DNA of 64,000 nt from Olsenella massiliensis (GTDB taxonomy: Bacteria; Actinomycetota; Coriobacteriia; Coriobacteriales; Atopobiaceae). The translations under genes were made by a program, and so were the position numbers. Of the stretch, positions 37,831 to 46,225 are shown piece by piece; positions within the stretch are counted from its first letter, which is position 1, and each line of letters starts with the position of its first letter. Below the pieces are notes generated by a model, which saw only the letters and a list, made by a program, of their open reading frames with translations, ran no database searches and had not been told where the DNA came from. The DNA is taken from assembly GCF_001457795.1 (NCBI RefSeq), contig NZ_LN898211.1:689038-753037 (forward strand). Reading direction: 5' to 3'.

Positions 37831-37901
37831 CGCCTGCGCGGCGGCGTCTTTCGCAGGCGGCGGCCCCACATAGGAAAGACCATCACCCCGTCAGGTGATG
37901 G
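37831..37901 (+). promoter_or_regulatory. Two stem-loops in the rplF-rplR spacer
   Basis: CGCCTGCG (37831-37838) pairs with CGCAGGCG (37852-37859), and CCATCACC (37880-37887) pairs with GGTGATGG (37894-37901). The second ends 18 bp before the rplR start, close to its GGAGAAGG ribosome site. They may act as mRNA control or processing elements. Confidence 0.5.
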
Positions 37902-37919
37902 CATCGTGAAGGAGAAGGA

Positions 37920-38288
37920 ATGAACAGGTTCCAGGCAAAGAGAGCGGGTCTCAAGCGCCGCCAGCGCCGTGTCCGCGCCAAGATCTTCGGTACCGCAGAG
38001 CGTCCCCGCCTCACCGTGCATCGCACCAACGCGCACATCTACGCGCAGGTCGTCGATGACGCTGACGGCAGGATCATCTGCTCCGCCTCCACGCTGAGCG
38101 CCGAGTTCCGCGCCCTGGGCAAGATCGGCTCCAACAAGGAGGCTGCGGAGTTCGTCGGCAAGCTCATCGGTGAGCGCGCCCTCGAGAAGGGCGTCTCCGA
38201 GGTCGTCTTTGACCGCGCCGGTCGCATCTATCACGGCCGTGTGAAGGCTCTAGCTGATGGCGCCCGTGCCGCGGGCCTGAAGTTCTAG
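37920..38288 (+). CDS. rplR: 50S ribosomal protein L18
   Basis: A 122-residue 5S rRNA-binding protein. K-R[14 protein letters not shown], [14 protein letters not shown] and [13 protein letters not shown] are typical. It is followed 10 bp later by rpsE. Confidence 0.96.
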   Translation: MNRFQAKRAGLKRRQRRVRAKIFGTAERPRLTVHRTNAHIYAQVVDDADGRIICSASTLSAEFRALGKIGSNKEAAEFVGKLIGERALEKGVSEVVFDRAGRIYHGRVKALADGARAAGLKF

Positions 38289-38298
38289 GAGGATTTGA

Positions 38299-38820
38299 AT
38301 GCCACGTGATCGTAAGCGCCAGAATGACTCCGATCTTCAGGAGCGCGTAGTCTATATCCATCGAGTGTCCAAGACCGTCAAGGGCGGTCGTCGCATGTCC
38401 CTGCTCGCCCTGGTCGTCGTCGGCGACGGCAAGGGCAACGTGGGCATCGGCATGGGCAAGTCCGCCGAGGTGCCCCTGGCCATCCAGAAGGGCGTCGATG
38501 ACGCCAAGAAGAACATGTTCAAGGTGCCCGTCACCGCGAGCGGTTCCGTCCCGCACGTCGTCGAGGGCCGCTATGGCGCGGGCTGCGTCCTGATCAAGCC
38601 CGCCGTCGAGGGTACCGGCGTCATCGCCGGCGGCCCCGTCCGTCCGCTCTTTGAGCTTGCCGGCATCACCAACGTGCTGTCCAAGTCGCTGGGCACCGAC
38701 AACGCCCTCAACATCATCAAGGCTGCCGCCGAGGGCCTCAAGTCCCTGACCTCCCCCGAGGAGGCCGCCGAGCGTCGCGGCCTGACCGTCTCCGAGATGT
38801 TCACCGGGAAGGAGGCCTAA
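38299..38820 (+). CDS. rpsE: 30S ribosomal protein S5
   Basis: A 173-residue protein important for decoding accuracy. [20 protein letters not shown] and the G-x-G-M-G-K-S-A-E-V segment are present, with the usual spectinomycin-loop region unaltered as far as can be seen. ATG 38299 has AGGAGGA at 38287-38293. Confidence 0.97.
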   Translation: MPRDRKRQNDSDLQERVVYIHRVSKTVKGGRRMSLLALVVVGDGKGNVGIGMGKSAEVPLAIQKGVDDAKKNMFKVPVTASGSVPHVVEGRYGAGCVLIKPAVEGTGVIAGGPVRPLFELAGITNVLSKSLGTDNALNIIKAAAEGLKSLTSPEEAAERRGLTVSEMFTGKEA

Positions 38821-38823
38821 GCC

Positions 38824-39015
38824 ATGGCAGACGAGAAGAAGCTCACCGTCAGGCTCGTGCGCAGTGCCGTCGCGTCCGTCAAGAGGGACCAGACGCGCAC
38901 CTGCCGCGCCATGGGCCTTCGCAAGATCGGCGATGTCTCGGTCCTTCCTGACAACCCGAGCGTCCGTGGAATGATCTTCAAGGTCAAGCACCTTGTTGAG
39001 GTTGAAGAGAACTAG
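38824..39015 (+). CDS. rpmD: 50S ribosomal protein L30
   Basis: A 63-residue protein. [11 protein letters not shown], then [13 protein letters not shown] and [12 protein letters not shown] match L30. It starts 3 bp after the rpsE stop, with GGGAAGGAGG inside the end of rpsE. Confidence 0.95.
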   Translation: MADEKKLTVRLVRSAVASVKRDQTRTCRAMGLRKIGDVSVLPDNPSVRGMIFKVKHLVEVEEN

Positions 39016-39026
39016 GAGTCACCCAC

Positions 39027-39476
39027 ATGCAGCTCAATGATCTTCGTCCTGCCGAGGGCTCGCGCAAGAGCCGCAAGCGCATCGGTCGCGGGAATTCCTC
39101 CGGCTTCGGCACCACGGCCGGCCGTGGCTCCAAGGGCCAGCTCTCCCGCTCCGGCGGCGGCAAGGGCGCCGGCTTCGAGGGCGGCCAGACCGCCCTCGCG
39201 ATGCGCCTGCCCAAGCTCCCCGGCTTCAAGAACCGCAACCGCGTCGAGTACGCCCCCGTCAACGTCGCTCGCCTTGAGAAGCTCTACGAGGCCGGGGATA
39301 CCGTTGACGCCGAGAGCCTCAAGGCCAAGGGCGTCATCAAGCACGACTACATCCCCGTCAAGGTTCTGGGTGACGGCGAGCTCACCAAGGCCCTGATCGT
39401 CAAGGTGGACAAGGTCTCCGCGTCCGCCAAGGCTAAGATCGAGGCCGCTGGAGGAAAGGTCGAAGAGGCGTGCTAA
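39027..39476 (+). CDS. rplO: 50S ribosomal protein L15
   Basis: A 149-residue late-assembly protein. [12 protein letters not shown] and the glycine-rich [17 protein letters not shown] segment are the signature. Its end overlaps the secY GTG start by 7 bp, coupling translation of the two. Confidence 0.96.
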   Translation: MQLNDLRPAEGSRKSRKRIGRGNSSGFGTTAGRGSKGQLSRSGGGKGAGFEGGQTALAMRLPKLPGFKNRNRVEYAPVNVARLEKLYEAGDTVDAESLKAKGVIKHDYIPVKVLGDGELTKALIVKVDKVSASAKAKIEAAGGKVEEAC

Positions 39477-40753
39477 AGGGAATCGCCAACGCGTTTCGCA
39501 TCCCTGAGCTCAGGAAGAAGATCCTGTTCACCATCGGGATCCTCCTCCTGTATCGTCTGGGCGCCTACCTGCCTGCCCCGGGCATCCCGTTCAAGCAGAT
39601 GATCTCTGTTGGGACGGCCCTGAGCTCGGGCGGGGGTGCCCTGGCGGTGCTCAACCTGTTCTCGGGCGGCGGGCTCTCGCGCGTCTCGGTGTTCAGCCTG
39701 GGCATCATGCCGTACATCACCGCGCAGATCATCCTGCAGATGATGCAGGCCGTGGTGCCCTCGCTGGGCGAGCTCGCCAAGGAGGGGGAGTCGGGCCAGC
39801 GCAAGATCACGCAGTACACGCGCTACGTCACGATCCTCCTCGCGCTGATCAACGCCATCGGGTATCTCTTCCTGTTCAAGTCACAGGGCATCAACTTCGC
39901 CGGCATGCCGGGCGTGCCCGAGGCGCTTGAGAACGTCATCGTCGTCGCCACGCTGCTCACGGGTGCCATCATCATCATGTGGATGGGCGAGGTGCTCACG
40001 CAGCGCGGCATCGGCAACGGCATGTCCCTGATCATCTTCGTGAACATCATGGCCGGCCTGGGACCCACCCTCACGCAGGCGTGGACGACCTCGGGCCTGG
40101 GGGCCATCATCACGGTCGTCACACTGCTGGTCATCGTCGCCATCATCCCGCTGATCGTGTACATCGAGCGTGGACAGCGTCGCATTCCGGTGCAGTACGC
40201 CAAGCGCGTCATCGGTCGTCGCATGATGGGCGGGCAGTCCACCTACCTGCCGATCAAGGTCAACACGGCGGGCGTCGTCCCCATCATCTTCGCCTCGGCG
40301 CTTCTGTACTTGCCGGCGCAGGTGGCCGTGTTCTTCCCCAGCGTCGCCTGGATTCAGGGCTTTGCGTCTTTGCTCTCCAGCGGGTGGGTCAACTGGGTCC
40401 TCTCCGTGCTCCTCATCGTGTTCTTCGCGTACTTCTACACGAGCATGGTGTTCAACCCGGAGGAGACGGCCGACCAGCTGAGGAAGGCCGGCGGCTTCAT
40501 CCCGGGCGTGCGCCCGGGCGGCGCGACCATCGCGTACATCAAGAACGTGCTCGACCACATCACGCTTCCCGGCGCGCTCTTCATGGCCGCGCTCGCGATC
40601 GTCCCGTCCATCCTGTTCTCGCTCACGGGCAACACCCTGCTCCAGAGCTTTGGCGGGACCTCGGTGCTCATCATGGTCGGTGTGGCCATGGACACGATCT
40701 CGCAGCTTGAGTCCCAGCTCAAGATGCACAATTACGAGGGATTCTTCGTCTAG
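39470..40753 (+). CDS. secY: Preprotein translocase subunit SecY
   Basis: A 427-residue ten-helix channel of the Sec pathway. GTG 39470 ([14 protein letters not shown]) overlaps rplO. The lateral-gate and plug region [11 protein letters not shown], the cytoplasmic loop [12 protein letters not shown] and [11 protein letters not shown] are conserved. A long terminator-like hairpin follows, separating it from adk. Confidence 0.97.
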   Translation: MLKGIANAFRIPELRKKILFTIGILLLYRLGAYLPAPGIPFKQMISVGTALSSGGGALAVLNLFSGGGLSRVSVFSLGIMPYITAQIILQMMQAVVPSLGELAKEGESGQRKITQYTRYVTILLALINAIGYLFLFKSQGINFAGMPGVPEALENVIVVATLLTGAIIIMWMGEVLTQRGIGNGMSLIIFVNIMAGLGPTLTQAWTTSGLGAIITVVTLLVIVAIIPLIVYIERGQRRIPVQYAKRVIGRRMMGGQSTYLPIKVNTAGVVPIIFASALLYLPAQVAVFFPSVAWIQGFASLLSSGWVNWVLSVLLIVFFAYFYTSMVFNPEETADQLRKAGGFIPGVRPGGATIAYIKNVLDHITLPGALFMAALAIVPSILFSLTGNTLLQSFGGTSVLIMVGVAMDTISQLESQLKMHNYEGFFV

Positions 40754-40799
40754 GCCGCGCTCGGGGCCGTCTGGCGGGGAATGATTCGCAAGAGCTGGG

Positions 40800-40838
40800 G
40801 AGGCAGGGGTCGGCGCAGCGTGCGTCGGCCCCTGCCTC
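40800..40838 (+). terminator. 18-bp hairpin after secY
   Basis: The arms at 40800-40817 and 40821-40838 pair completely (two G-T pairs) around loop GCG. There is no clear T-run. It lies 46 bp after the secY stop. The 334-bp gap 40754-41087 also contains the palindrome at 40959 and the presumed adk promoter. Confidence 0.7.
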
Positions 40839-40958
40839 GTCAGGCGCGCCAGGGAGCGCCGCATGTCCCGCTCGCCTGCGGGACGTCGGCCTTGGCCGTG
40901 CCCGCTCGCAGGCTCCTGGGCCTCCTCGCCGGCATGACGCCCGTCAAGCAAGTACACT

Positions 40959-40970
40959 TACGTATACGTA
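40959..40970. promoter_or_regulatory. 12-bp palindrome TACGTATACGTA upstream of adk
   Basis: A perfect palindrome in an otherwise GC-rich stretch, 117 bp before the adk start. It may be part of a promoter (TA-rich -10 region) or an operator. Confidence 0.4.
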
Positions 40971-41087
40971 CGTGCCTCTCCCTGACCGTGCCGCGCGCCT
41001 TGGCCCCGCTTCGGCCCGCGCTCGCGCCAGGGACATCGGTGCGCGACGCGTTACGCCTCTGGAGAGGTCTCGGGAAGGAAGAGAAGC

Positions 41088-41714
41088 ATGAGAATCGTAC
41101 TTCTAGGAGCACCGGGCGCGGGCAAGGGAACCCAGGCGCAGAAGCTGGTCGAGGACTACGGCGTCGCCCATATTTCGACGGGGGACCTCCTGCGTGCGGC
41201 CGTCAAGGCGCAGAGCGCGCTGGGCGTCCAGGCAAAAGGCTACATGGACGCCGGCAAGCTCGTTCCTGACGAGCTCGTCATCGGCCTGGTCACGGAGCGC
41301 CTTCAGCAGGATGACGCCCAGAGGGGCTTCGTCCTCGACGGCTTCCCCCGTAACACCGATCAGGCGGACGCTCTGGACGTCGAGCTGGCGAAGCTCGACA
41401 TGGGCCTGGACGCGGCGCTTCTGGTGGACGTCAGGCCTGAGGTCATCGTCAATCGCCTGAGCTCGCGACGCACCTGCCATGACTGCGGGTACACCGCGAC
41501 TGAGGGCGTCACGGCCTGCCCCCGCTGCGGCGGGAAGATGTATCAGCGCGATGACGATAGGCCCGAGACCATCGCACGGCGCCTCGAGACCTACAAGAAT
41601 CAGACGGCACCCCTCATCGAATACTATCGAGGGCACGGAATACTGAAGGAGGTTGACGGAGACCGTCCCGTCGGCGAGGTCTATGCCGACGTCACGTCTT
41701 CGCTCGGTCTATGA
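41088..41714 (+). CDS. adk: Adenylate kinase with zinc-binding lid
   Basis: A 208-residue enzyme converting AMP and ATP to two ADP. The P-loop is G-A-P-G-A-G-K-G-T (residues 7-15) and the AMP site T-G-D-L-L-R is present. The lid carries four cysteines (C130, C133, C144, C147), the zinc-binding Gram-positive type. GGAAGGAAGAG precedes ATG 41088. Its stop overlaps the map start by ATGA. Confidence 0.96.
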   Translation: MRIVLLGAPGAGKGTQAQKLVEDYGVAHISTGDLLRAAVKAQSALGVQAKGYMDAGKLVPDELVIGLVTERLQQDDAQRGFVLDGFPRNTDQADALDVELAKLDMGLDAALLVDVRPEVIVNRLSSRRTCHDCGYTATEGVTACPRCGGKMYQRDDDRPETIARRLETYKNQTAPLIEYYRGHGILKEVDGDRPVGEVYADVTSSLGL

Positions 41715-42499
41715 TTCACATCAAGTCAGCGGCAGAAATCGAAGAGATGAAGCAGGCGGGGTCGCTGTCCAAGCAGGCCCTGCGCCTCGCCGGCTCCATG
41801 GTTCGTCCCGGCGTCTCCACCAAGGAGATCGACGTCGCCGTGGAGAGCTTCATTCGCCTGCACGGTGCCATTCCCACCTTCAAGGGCTACGGCGGCTTCC
41901 CGGGCAGCATCTGCGCCTCGCTCAACGAGCAGATCGTTCACGGCATCCCGTCACCGGAGGTCTTCCTCAACGACGGTGACGTCATCTCCATCGACACGGG
42001 CGCCACCTTTGGGGGCTGGGTGGGCGACAACGCCTGGACCTTCTTCGTGGGCACCCCCTCCGAGGCGGTCAGGGGCCTCTGCGAGGTCACCCGCGACTGC
42101 CTGAAGGCGGGCATCGAGCAGGCCGTCCCCGGCAACCACCTGGGTGACATCGGGCATGCCGTCCAGCAGCTCGCCGAGGCGCACGGATACGGCGTCGTCA
42201 GGGAGTACGTGGGCCACGGCGTGGGTCACGTGATGCACGAGGACCCCAACGTGCCGAACTTTGGCAAGAAGGGTCGCGGCGTCAGGCTTCAGGCGGGCAT
42301 GGTCATTGCCATCGAGCCCATGATCACGCTGGGCACCCACGAAAACCATACGCTGGGCAACGGCTGGACCGTCGTCACGGATGACGGCAAGGCGGCGGCC
42401 CATTACGAGAACACCATCGCCATCACCGAGGACGGCCCCGTCATCCTCACCCAGGACGAGGACGGACCCTGGCTGCCCATGCAGGGCGGTCAGAAGTAG
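41711..42499 (+). CDS. map: Methionine aminopeptidase, type I
   Basis: A 262-residue metalloenzyme removing N-terminal methionine. The ligand motifs S-I-D-T-G-A, G-D-N (aspartates), G-H-G-V-G-H-V-M-H (histidine), A-I-E-P-M (glutamate) and H-Y-E-N-T (glutamate) are present. It lacks an N-terminal zinc-finger extension. ATG 41711 overlaps the adk stop. Confidence 0.96.
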   Translation: MIHIKSAAEIEEMKQAGSLSKQALRLAGSMVRPGVSTKEIDVAVESFIRLHGAIPTFKGYGGFPGSICASLNEQIVHGIPSPEVFLNDGDVISIDTGATFGGWVGDNAWTFFVGTPSEAVRGLCEVTRDCLKAGIEQAVPGNHLGDIGHAVQQLAEAHGYGVVREYVGHGVGHVMHEDPNVPNFGKKGRGVRLQAGMVIAIEPMITLGTHENHTLGNGWTVVTDDGKAAAHYENTIAITEDGPVILTQDEDGPWLPMQGGQK

Positions 42500-42549
42500 G
42501 CGCCTTTCAGGGGAGGGACCTCTCCTTGAGGCAGGTGACGGGCGCGGAC

Positions 42550-42601
42550 GGACGTCCCCCTCTGCAGGGAATATGAAATTCTCTGCGGCAGGGGGACGTC
42601 C
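42550..42601 (+). repeat. 12-bp inverted repeat between map and infA
   Basis: GGACGTCCCCCT (42550-42561) and AGGGGGACGTCC (42590-42601) are perfect complements around a 28-bp AT-richer centre with partial further pairing. It could be the map terminator or an operator; TATGTATGATATAT just downstream (about 42613-42626) looks like an infA promoter -10 region. Confidence 0.6.
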
Positions 42602-42658
42602 CGCGCGTCTTTATGTATGATATATGGTCGCTGTGACTAGCGAGAGAAAGTAGGTACG

Positions 42659-42877
42659 GTGGCTAAGCAGGACGGAATCGAGCTGGAGGGCAAGGTCATC
42701 GAGCCTCTCCCCAACGCCATGTTCAACGTGGAACTTGAAAATGGCAAGACCATCCTTTGCACGATCTCGGGCAAGATTCGCATGAACTACATTCGCATCC
42801 TTCCCGGCGACCGCGTGGTGGTCGAGATTTCTCCCTACGACCTCACGAGGGGTCGCATCACCTATCGCTACAAGTAG
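42659..42877 (+). CDS. infA: Translation initiation factor IF-1
   Basis: A 72-residue OB-fold factor that occupies the A site during initiation. GTG 42659 ([13 protein letters not shown]) is the conserved start. [16 protein letters not shown] and [12 protein letters not shown] are the signature. Confidence 0.97.
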   Translation: MAKQDGIELEGKVIEPLPNAMFNVELENGKTILCTISGKIRMNYIRILPGDRVVVEISPYDLTRGRITYRYK

Positions 42878-43016
42878 CGGGCGGCCCCGAGGGGTGCGCG
42901 GCATCACGACAGATATCCACGCCTGCGGCTGGGCGTTTCGATAAGGCAGGTCAGCTCCACCTGATGCTGCCGGTGAGGTTTCAGTACGAGCAAGGAACTA
43001 CCGGAAGGAAAGCACA

Positions 43017-43130
43017 ATGAAGGTACGTCCTTCGGTTAAGAAGATGTGCGACAAGTGCAAGATCATCCGTCGCCATGGCAAGGTCTACGTCATTTGTGAT
43101 AACCCTCGCCACAAGCAGCGTCAGGGCTAA
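43017..43130 (+). CDS. rpmJ: 50S ribosomal protein L36
   Basis: A 37-residue zinc-binding protein: [19 protein letters not shown] at the start, then C27 and H32, giving the C-C-C-H zinc site (C11, C14, C27, H32). ATG 43017 has GGAAGGAAAG upstream. It is 15 bp before rpsM. Confidence 0.97.
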   Translation: MKVRPSVKKMCDKCKIIRRHGKVYVICDNPRHKQRQG

Positions 43131-43145
43131 GAGAGGAGCTCGAAG

Positions 43146-43517
43146 TTGGCACGTATCAACGGTGTCGACCTCCCGCGCGACAAGCGCACTGAGGTCGGAC
43201 TTACCTATCTGTACGGCATCGGCGCGACCAGCGCCAAGAGGATTTGCGCCGAGTGCGGCATCGACCCCGACACGCGCGTCAAGGATCTGACCGAGGACGA
43301 GATCACCAAGATTCGCGACTTCATTGGCGCCACCTTCACCACGGAGGGTGACCTGCGTCGCGAGGTTCGCCAGAACGTCGCGCGCCTGATGGAGATCGGC
43401 TGCTACCGCGGCCTTCGTCATCGCAAGGGTCTTCCTGTCCACGGCCAGCGCACCCACACCAACGCTCGCACCCGCAAGGGCAAGAGGCGTCAGATCGGTG
43501 CAAAGAAGAAGGCGTAG
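43146..43517 (+). CDS. rpsM: 30S ribosomal protein S13
   Basis: A 123-residue protein bridging head and 50S. TTG 43146 ([10 protein letters not shown]) is the conserved start, with AGAGGAG at 43132-43138. L-T-Y-L-Y-G-I-G and [15 protein letters not shown]-x-T-N-A-R are diagnostic. Confidence 0.97.
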   Translation: MARINGVDLPRDKRTEVGLTYLYGIGATSAKRICAECGIDPDTRVKDLTEDEITKIRDFIGATFTTEGDLRREVRQNVARLMEIGCYRGLRHRKGLPVHGQRTHTNARTRKGKRRQIGAKKKA

Positions 43518-43528
43518 GAGAGTAGACA

Positions 43529-43930
43529 ATGCCGCAGAAGAAGAACCAGCACGCGACGCGCGTCCGTCGCGCCGAGCGCAAGAACATCGCCGTGGGCCAG
43601 GCCCACATCAAGAGCACGTTCAACAACACGATCATCTCCATCACCGACCCCCAGGGCAACGTCATCGCCTGGCAGTCCGGCGGCACCGTGGGCTTCAAGG
43701 GCTCCCGCAAGTCCACGCCCTTTGCCGCGCAGATCGCCGCGGAGGCGTGCGCCAAGGCCGCCATGGAGCATGGCCTTCGCAGGGTGGCCGTGTTCGTGAA
43801 GGGGCCCGGCTCCGGTCGTGAGACCGCCATTCGCTCCCTCCAGGCCGCCGGTCTCGAGGTGTCGGGCATCCAGGACAAGACCCCCATTCCGCACAACGGT
43901 TGCCGCCCGTGCAAGCGTCGTCGGGTGTAG
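43529..43930 (+). CDS. rpsK: 30S ribosomal protein S11
   Basis: A 133-residue platform protein. [15 protein letters not shown] and the C-terminal [12 protein letters not shown] are the signature. ATG 43529 has AGGAGAG upstream. Next gene is rpsD after 18 bp. Confidence 0.97.
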   Translation: MPQKKNQHATRVRRAERKNIAVGQAHIKSTFNNTIISITDPQGNVIAWQSGGTVGFKGSRKSTPFAAQIAAEACAKAAMEHGLRRVAVFVKGPGSGRETAIRSLQAAGLEVSGIQDKTPIPHNGCRPCKRRRV

Positions 43931-43948
43931 CAAGGAAGGACAGTAGAA

Positions 43949-44542
43949 ATGGCAGTTGATAGGACCCCTGTCCTCAAGAGGTGCCGCCAGCTTGGCATCG
44001 ATCCCGTCGTCATGGGCATCAACAAGGAATCCAAGCGTCAGCTCCGCCGCCGTCGCCGCCAGGAGAGCGAGTACGGCGTCCAGCTGCGTGAGAAGCAGAA
44101 GGCCAAGTTCATCTACGGCGTGCTCGAGAAGCAGTTCCGCAGCTATTACCAGAAGGCCATGAAGACCGAGGGCATCACGGGCGACAACCTGATGAGCCTG
44201 CTCGAGAGCCGTCTCGACAACGTCGTCTTTCGTCTTGGCTTTGCCCGCACCCGCAAGGAGGCCCGCCAGACCGTCCGCCATGGTCACATCACCGTGAACG
44301 GCAGGCGCGTGGACATCCCCTCCTACCAGGTGAAGGCCGGCGACCTGGTCGCCATCTCCAACAAGGCCAAGGACCTTCTCCCCATCAAGGAGGCCATCGT
44401 CGCCTCCAACGGCAAGGCCGTTCCCGCCTGGCTTGAGGTTGACATCGAGAAGCTCCAGGGCACCGTGCTTCAGGTTCCCGTTCGCAACCAGATCGACCTT
44501 GACATTGACGCGCAGCTGATCGTCGAGCTCTACTCCAAGTAA
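43949..44542 (+). CDS. rpsD: 30S ribosomal protein S4
   Basis: A 197-residue 16S-binding initiator protein with an S4 RNA-binding domain: L-E-S-R-L-D-N-V-V-F-R-L-G-F-A and R-Q-T-V-R-H-G-H-I-T-V-N-G. The N-terminal half lacks the zinc-finger cysteines of the other S4 type (one cysteine only). AGGAAGG precedes ATG 43949. Confidence 0.96.
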   Translation: MAVDRTPVLKRCRQLGIDPVVMGINKESKRQLRRRRRQESEYGVQLREKQKAKFIYGVLEKQFRSYYQKAMKTEGITGDNLMSLLESRLDNVVFRLGFARTRKEARQTVRHGHITVNGRRVDIPSYQVKAGDLVAISNKAKDLLPIKEAIVASNGKAVPAWLEVDIEKLQGTVLQVPVRNQIDLDIDAQLIVELYSK

Positions 44543-44566
44543 GCGTCGATTGCAGGAGGATTTGCT

Positions 44567-45508
44567 ATGTCAGAATTCATCCGTCCGGATGTCAAGGTCG
44601 AGGAGATTCACAGCGACCTCGCCCGCATCACCGCCGAGCCCCTCGAGCGCGGCTACGGCGAGACGCTGGGCAACTCGCTGCGCCGCGTCCTGCTCTCCTC
44701 CCTCGAGGGGGCCGCTGTCGAGGCCATCAAGATCGACGGCGTCCAGAAGGAGTTCGATACGGTCGAGGGCGTCTACGAGGACGTCACCGACATCGTCCTG
44801 AACGTCAAGGGCCTGGTCTTCAAGGGCAACGGCACGGCCGCGAGCGGCACCGCGACGATCAACGTCGAAGGTCCCTGCACCGTCACGGGCGGCGACTTCA
44901 AGATTCCGTCGCAGTTTGAGCTCGTGAACAAGGACCATGTCATCTGCACGCTGGGCGAGGGCGCGCACCTCTCCATGCAGATGCACGTCGGCACGGGTCG
45001 CGGCTACGTGGCCGGCACCGACAACGAGGGCAAGAACGACCCCATCGGCTACGTGTGCGTCGACTCGCTCTACTCGCCCGTCCGCCGCTGCGCCAAGCTC
45101 GTCGAGGCCTGCCGCGTCGGCCAGCGCAACGACTATGACCGTTTGGTCCTCGAGATCGAGACCAACGGCTCCATCTCGCCGCGCGACGCCGTCGTCGAGG
45201 CGGCCAATATCATCAACCAGCACATGAGCGCCTTCATGAGCCTCACGGCCGAGGAGGAGCCCCAGGAGGACGCATCCATCTTCGCGGACGACGTCGAGGA
45301 GGACAACACCGAGCTTGACAAGCAGATCGAGGATCTGGCCCTTTCGGTCCGCTCCTATAACTGCCTCAAGCGCGCCAACATCCACTCGGTGCGACAGCTT
45401 GTCGAGTTCTCTGAGAACGACCTGCTCAACATTCGCAACTTTGGCGTCAAGTCCATCGAGGAAGTCAAGGACAAGCTCGAGGAGATGGGCCTTGGCCTCA
45501 AGGCCTAA
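44567..45508 (+). CDS. rpoA: RNA polymerase alpha subunit
   Basis: A 313-residue subunit. The N-terminal dimerisation domain has G-Y-G-E-T-L-G-N-S-L-R-R-V-L-L-S-S; an acidic linker (about 225-245) leads to the C-terminal domain with R-S-Y-N-C-L-K-R-A-N-I and N-I-R-N-F-G-V-K-S, which binds UP elements and activators. AGGAGGA lies at 44554-44560. Confidence 0.97.
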   Translation: MSEFIRPDVKVEEIHSDLARITAEPLERGYGETLGNSLRRVLLSSLEGAAVEAIKIDGVQKEFDTVEGVYEDVTDIVLNVKGLVFKGNGTAASGTATINVEGPCTVTGGDFKIPSQFELVNKDHVICTLGEGAHLSMQMHVGTGRGYVAGTDNEGKNDPIGYVCVDSLYSPVRRCAKLVEACRVGQRNDYDRLVLEIETNGSISPRDAVVEAANIINQHMSAFMSLTAEEEPQEDASIFADDVEEDNTELDKQIEDLALSVRSYNCLKRANIHSVRQLVEFSENDLLNIRNFGVKSIEEVKDKLEEMGLGLKA

Positions 45509-45543
45509 GGCACGTCGCTCGTTAACTGAGGAGTAGCTAGACC

Positions 45544-46071
45544 ATGAGACACAACAAGAAGAGGGGTATGAAGCTCGGCACTGACGCGAGCCATACCAAG
45601 GCAATGAAGAAGAGCCTCGTCGCGTCGCTTCTGGCCCATGATCGCATCAAGACGCTCGAGTCGCGCGCCAAGGCCATCCGTCCCGACGTGGACCGCGTCA
45701 TCACCTGGGCCAAGAGGGGCGACCTCCACTCCCGTCGCCTTGCCATCGCCAAGGTCGGTGACAAGGAGATCGTGCGCGAGGTCTTTGAGAAGGCCGCACA
45801 GGGCCTGTGGGCCGACCGTGACGGCGGCTACACGCGCATCATGAAGCTCGGTCCTCGCAAGGGCGACGCCGCCAAGGTCGTCATCATTGAGCTCGTGACC
45901 GAGGCCGTCCAGCCCAAGGCCGCCGCCAAGACCTCCGTCAAGAAGGTCGAAAAGGTCGCCGAGGCGCCGCAGGAGGCGCCCGCCGAGGCCGCGCAGGAGC
46001 CTGTCGAGGCGCCGCAGGAGGCGCCCGCCGAGGCCGAGGACGCCGAGCCCAAGGCCGAGGACGCCGAGTAG
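45544..46071 (+). CDS. rplQ: 50S ribosomal protein L17 with acidic C-terminal extension
   Basis: A 175-residue protein. The L17 core (1-118) is normal: M-R-H-N-K-K-R-G-M-K-L-G-T-D-x-S-H and R-A-K-A-I-R-P-D-V-D-R-V. The last ~55 residues are an Ala/Glu/Pro-rich tail with two E-A-P-Q-E-A-P-A-E-A repeats. Tails of this kind are seen in some actinobacterial L17s; their role is not known. Last gene of the alpha-type operon, followed by a hairpin. Confidence 0.95.
   Translation: MRHNKKRGMKLGTDASHTKAMKKSLVASLLAHDRIKTLESRAKAIRPDVDRVITWAKRGDLHSRRLAIAKVGDKEIVREVFEKAAQGLWADRDGGYTRIMKLGPRKGDAAKVVIIELVTEAVQPKAAAKTSVKKVEKVAEAPQEAPAEAAQEPVEAPQEAPAEAEDAEPKAEDAE
45961..46035 (+). repeat. 30-bp direct repeat in the rplQ tail
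   Basis: The 30 bases at 45961-45990 recur exactly at 46006-46035, a 45-bp period, encoding E-A-P-Q-E-A-P-A-E-A twice. Such a perfect in-frame DNA repeat suggests recent duplication. Confidence 0.9.
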
Positions 46072-46101
46072 CTTCGGTTCTCTCGCGTGCATGACGTGTC
46101 G

Positions 46102-46126
46102 GGGAGGCTCGCGCTGCGGGCCTCCC
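46102..46126 (+). terminator. Hairpin after rplQ
   Basis: GGGAGGC (46102-46108) pairs with GCCTCCC (46120-46126), followed by TTCGTATG. It probably ends the ribosomal supercluster transcript. Confidence 0.65.
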
Positions 46127-46225
46127 TTCGTATGTCGGCCGCGTCTGTCTGCGGGACGTCACAAGGCGGCGTCGTGTCGTCCTGGCGCGCCGGGTCAGGC
46201 CATCCGGATGAGAGGGGAGTGGGCC

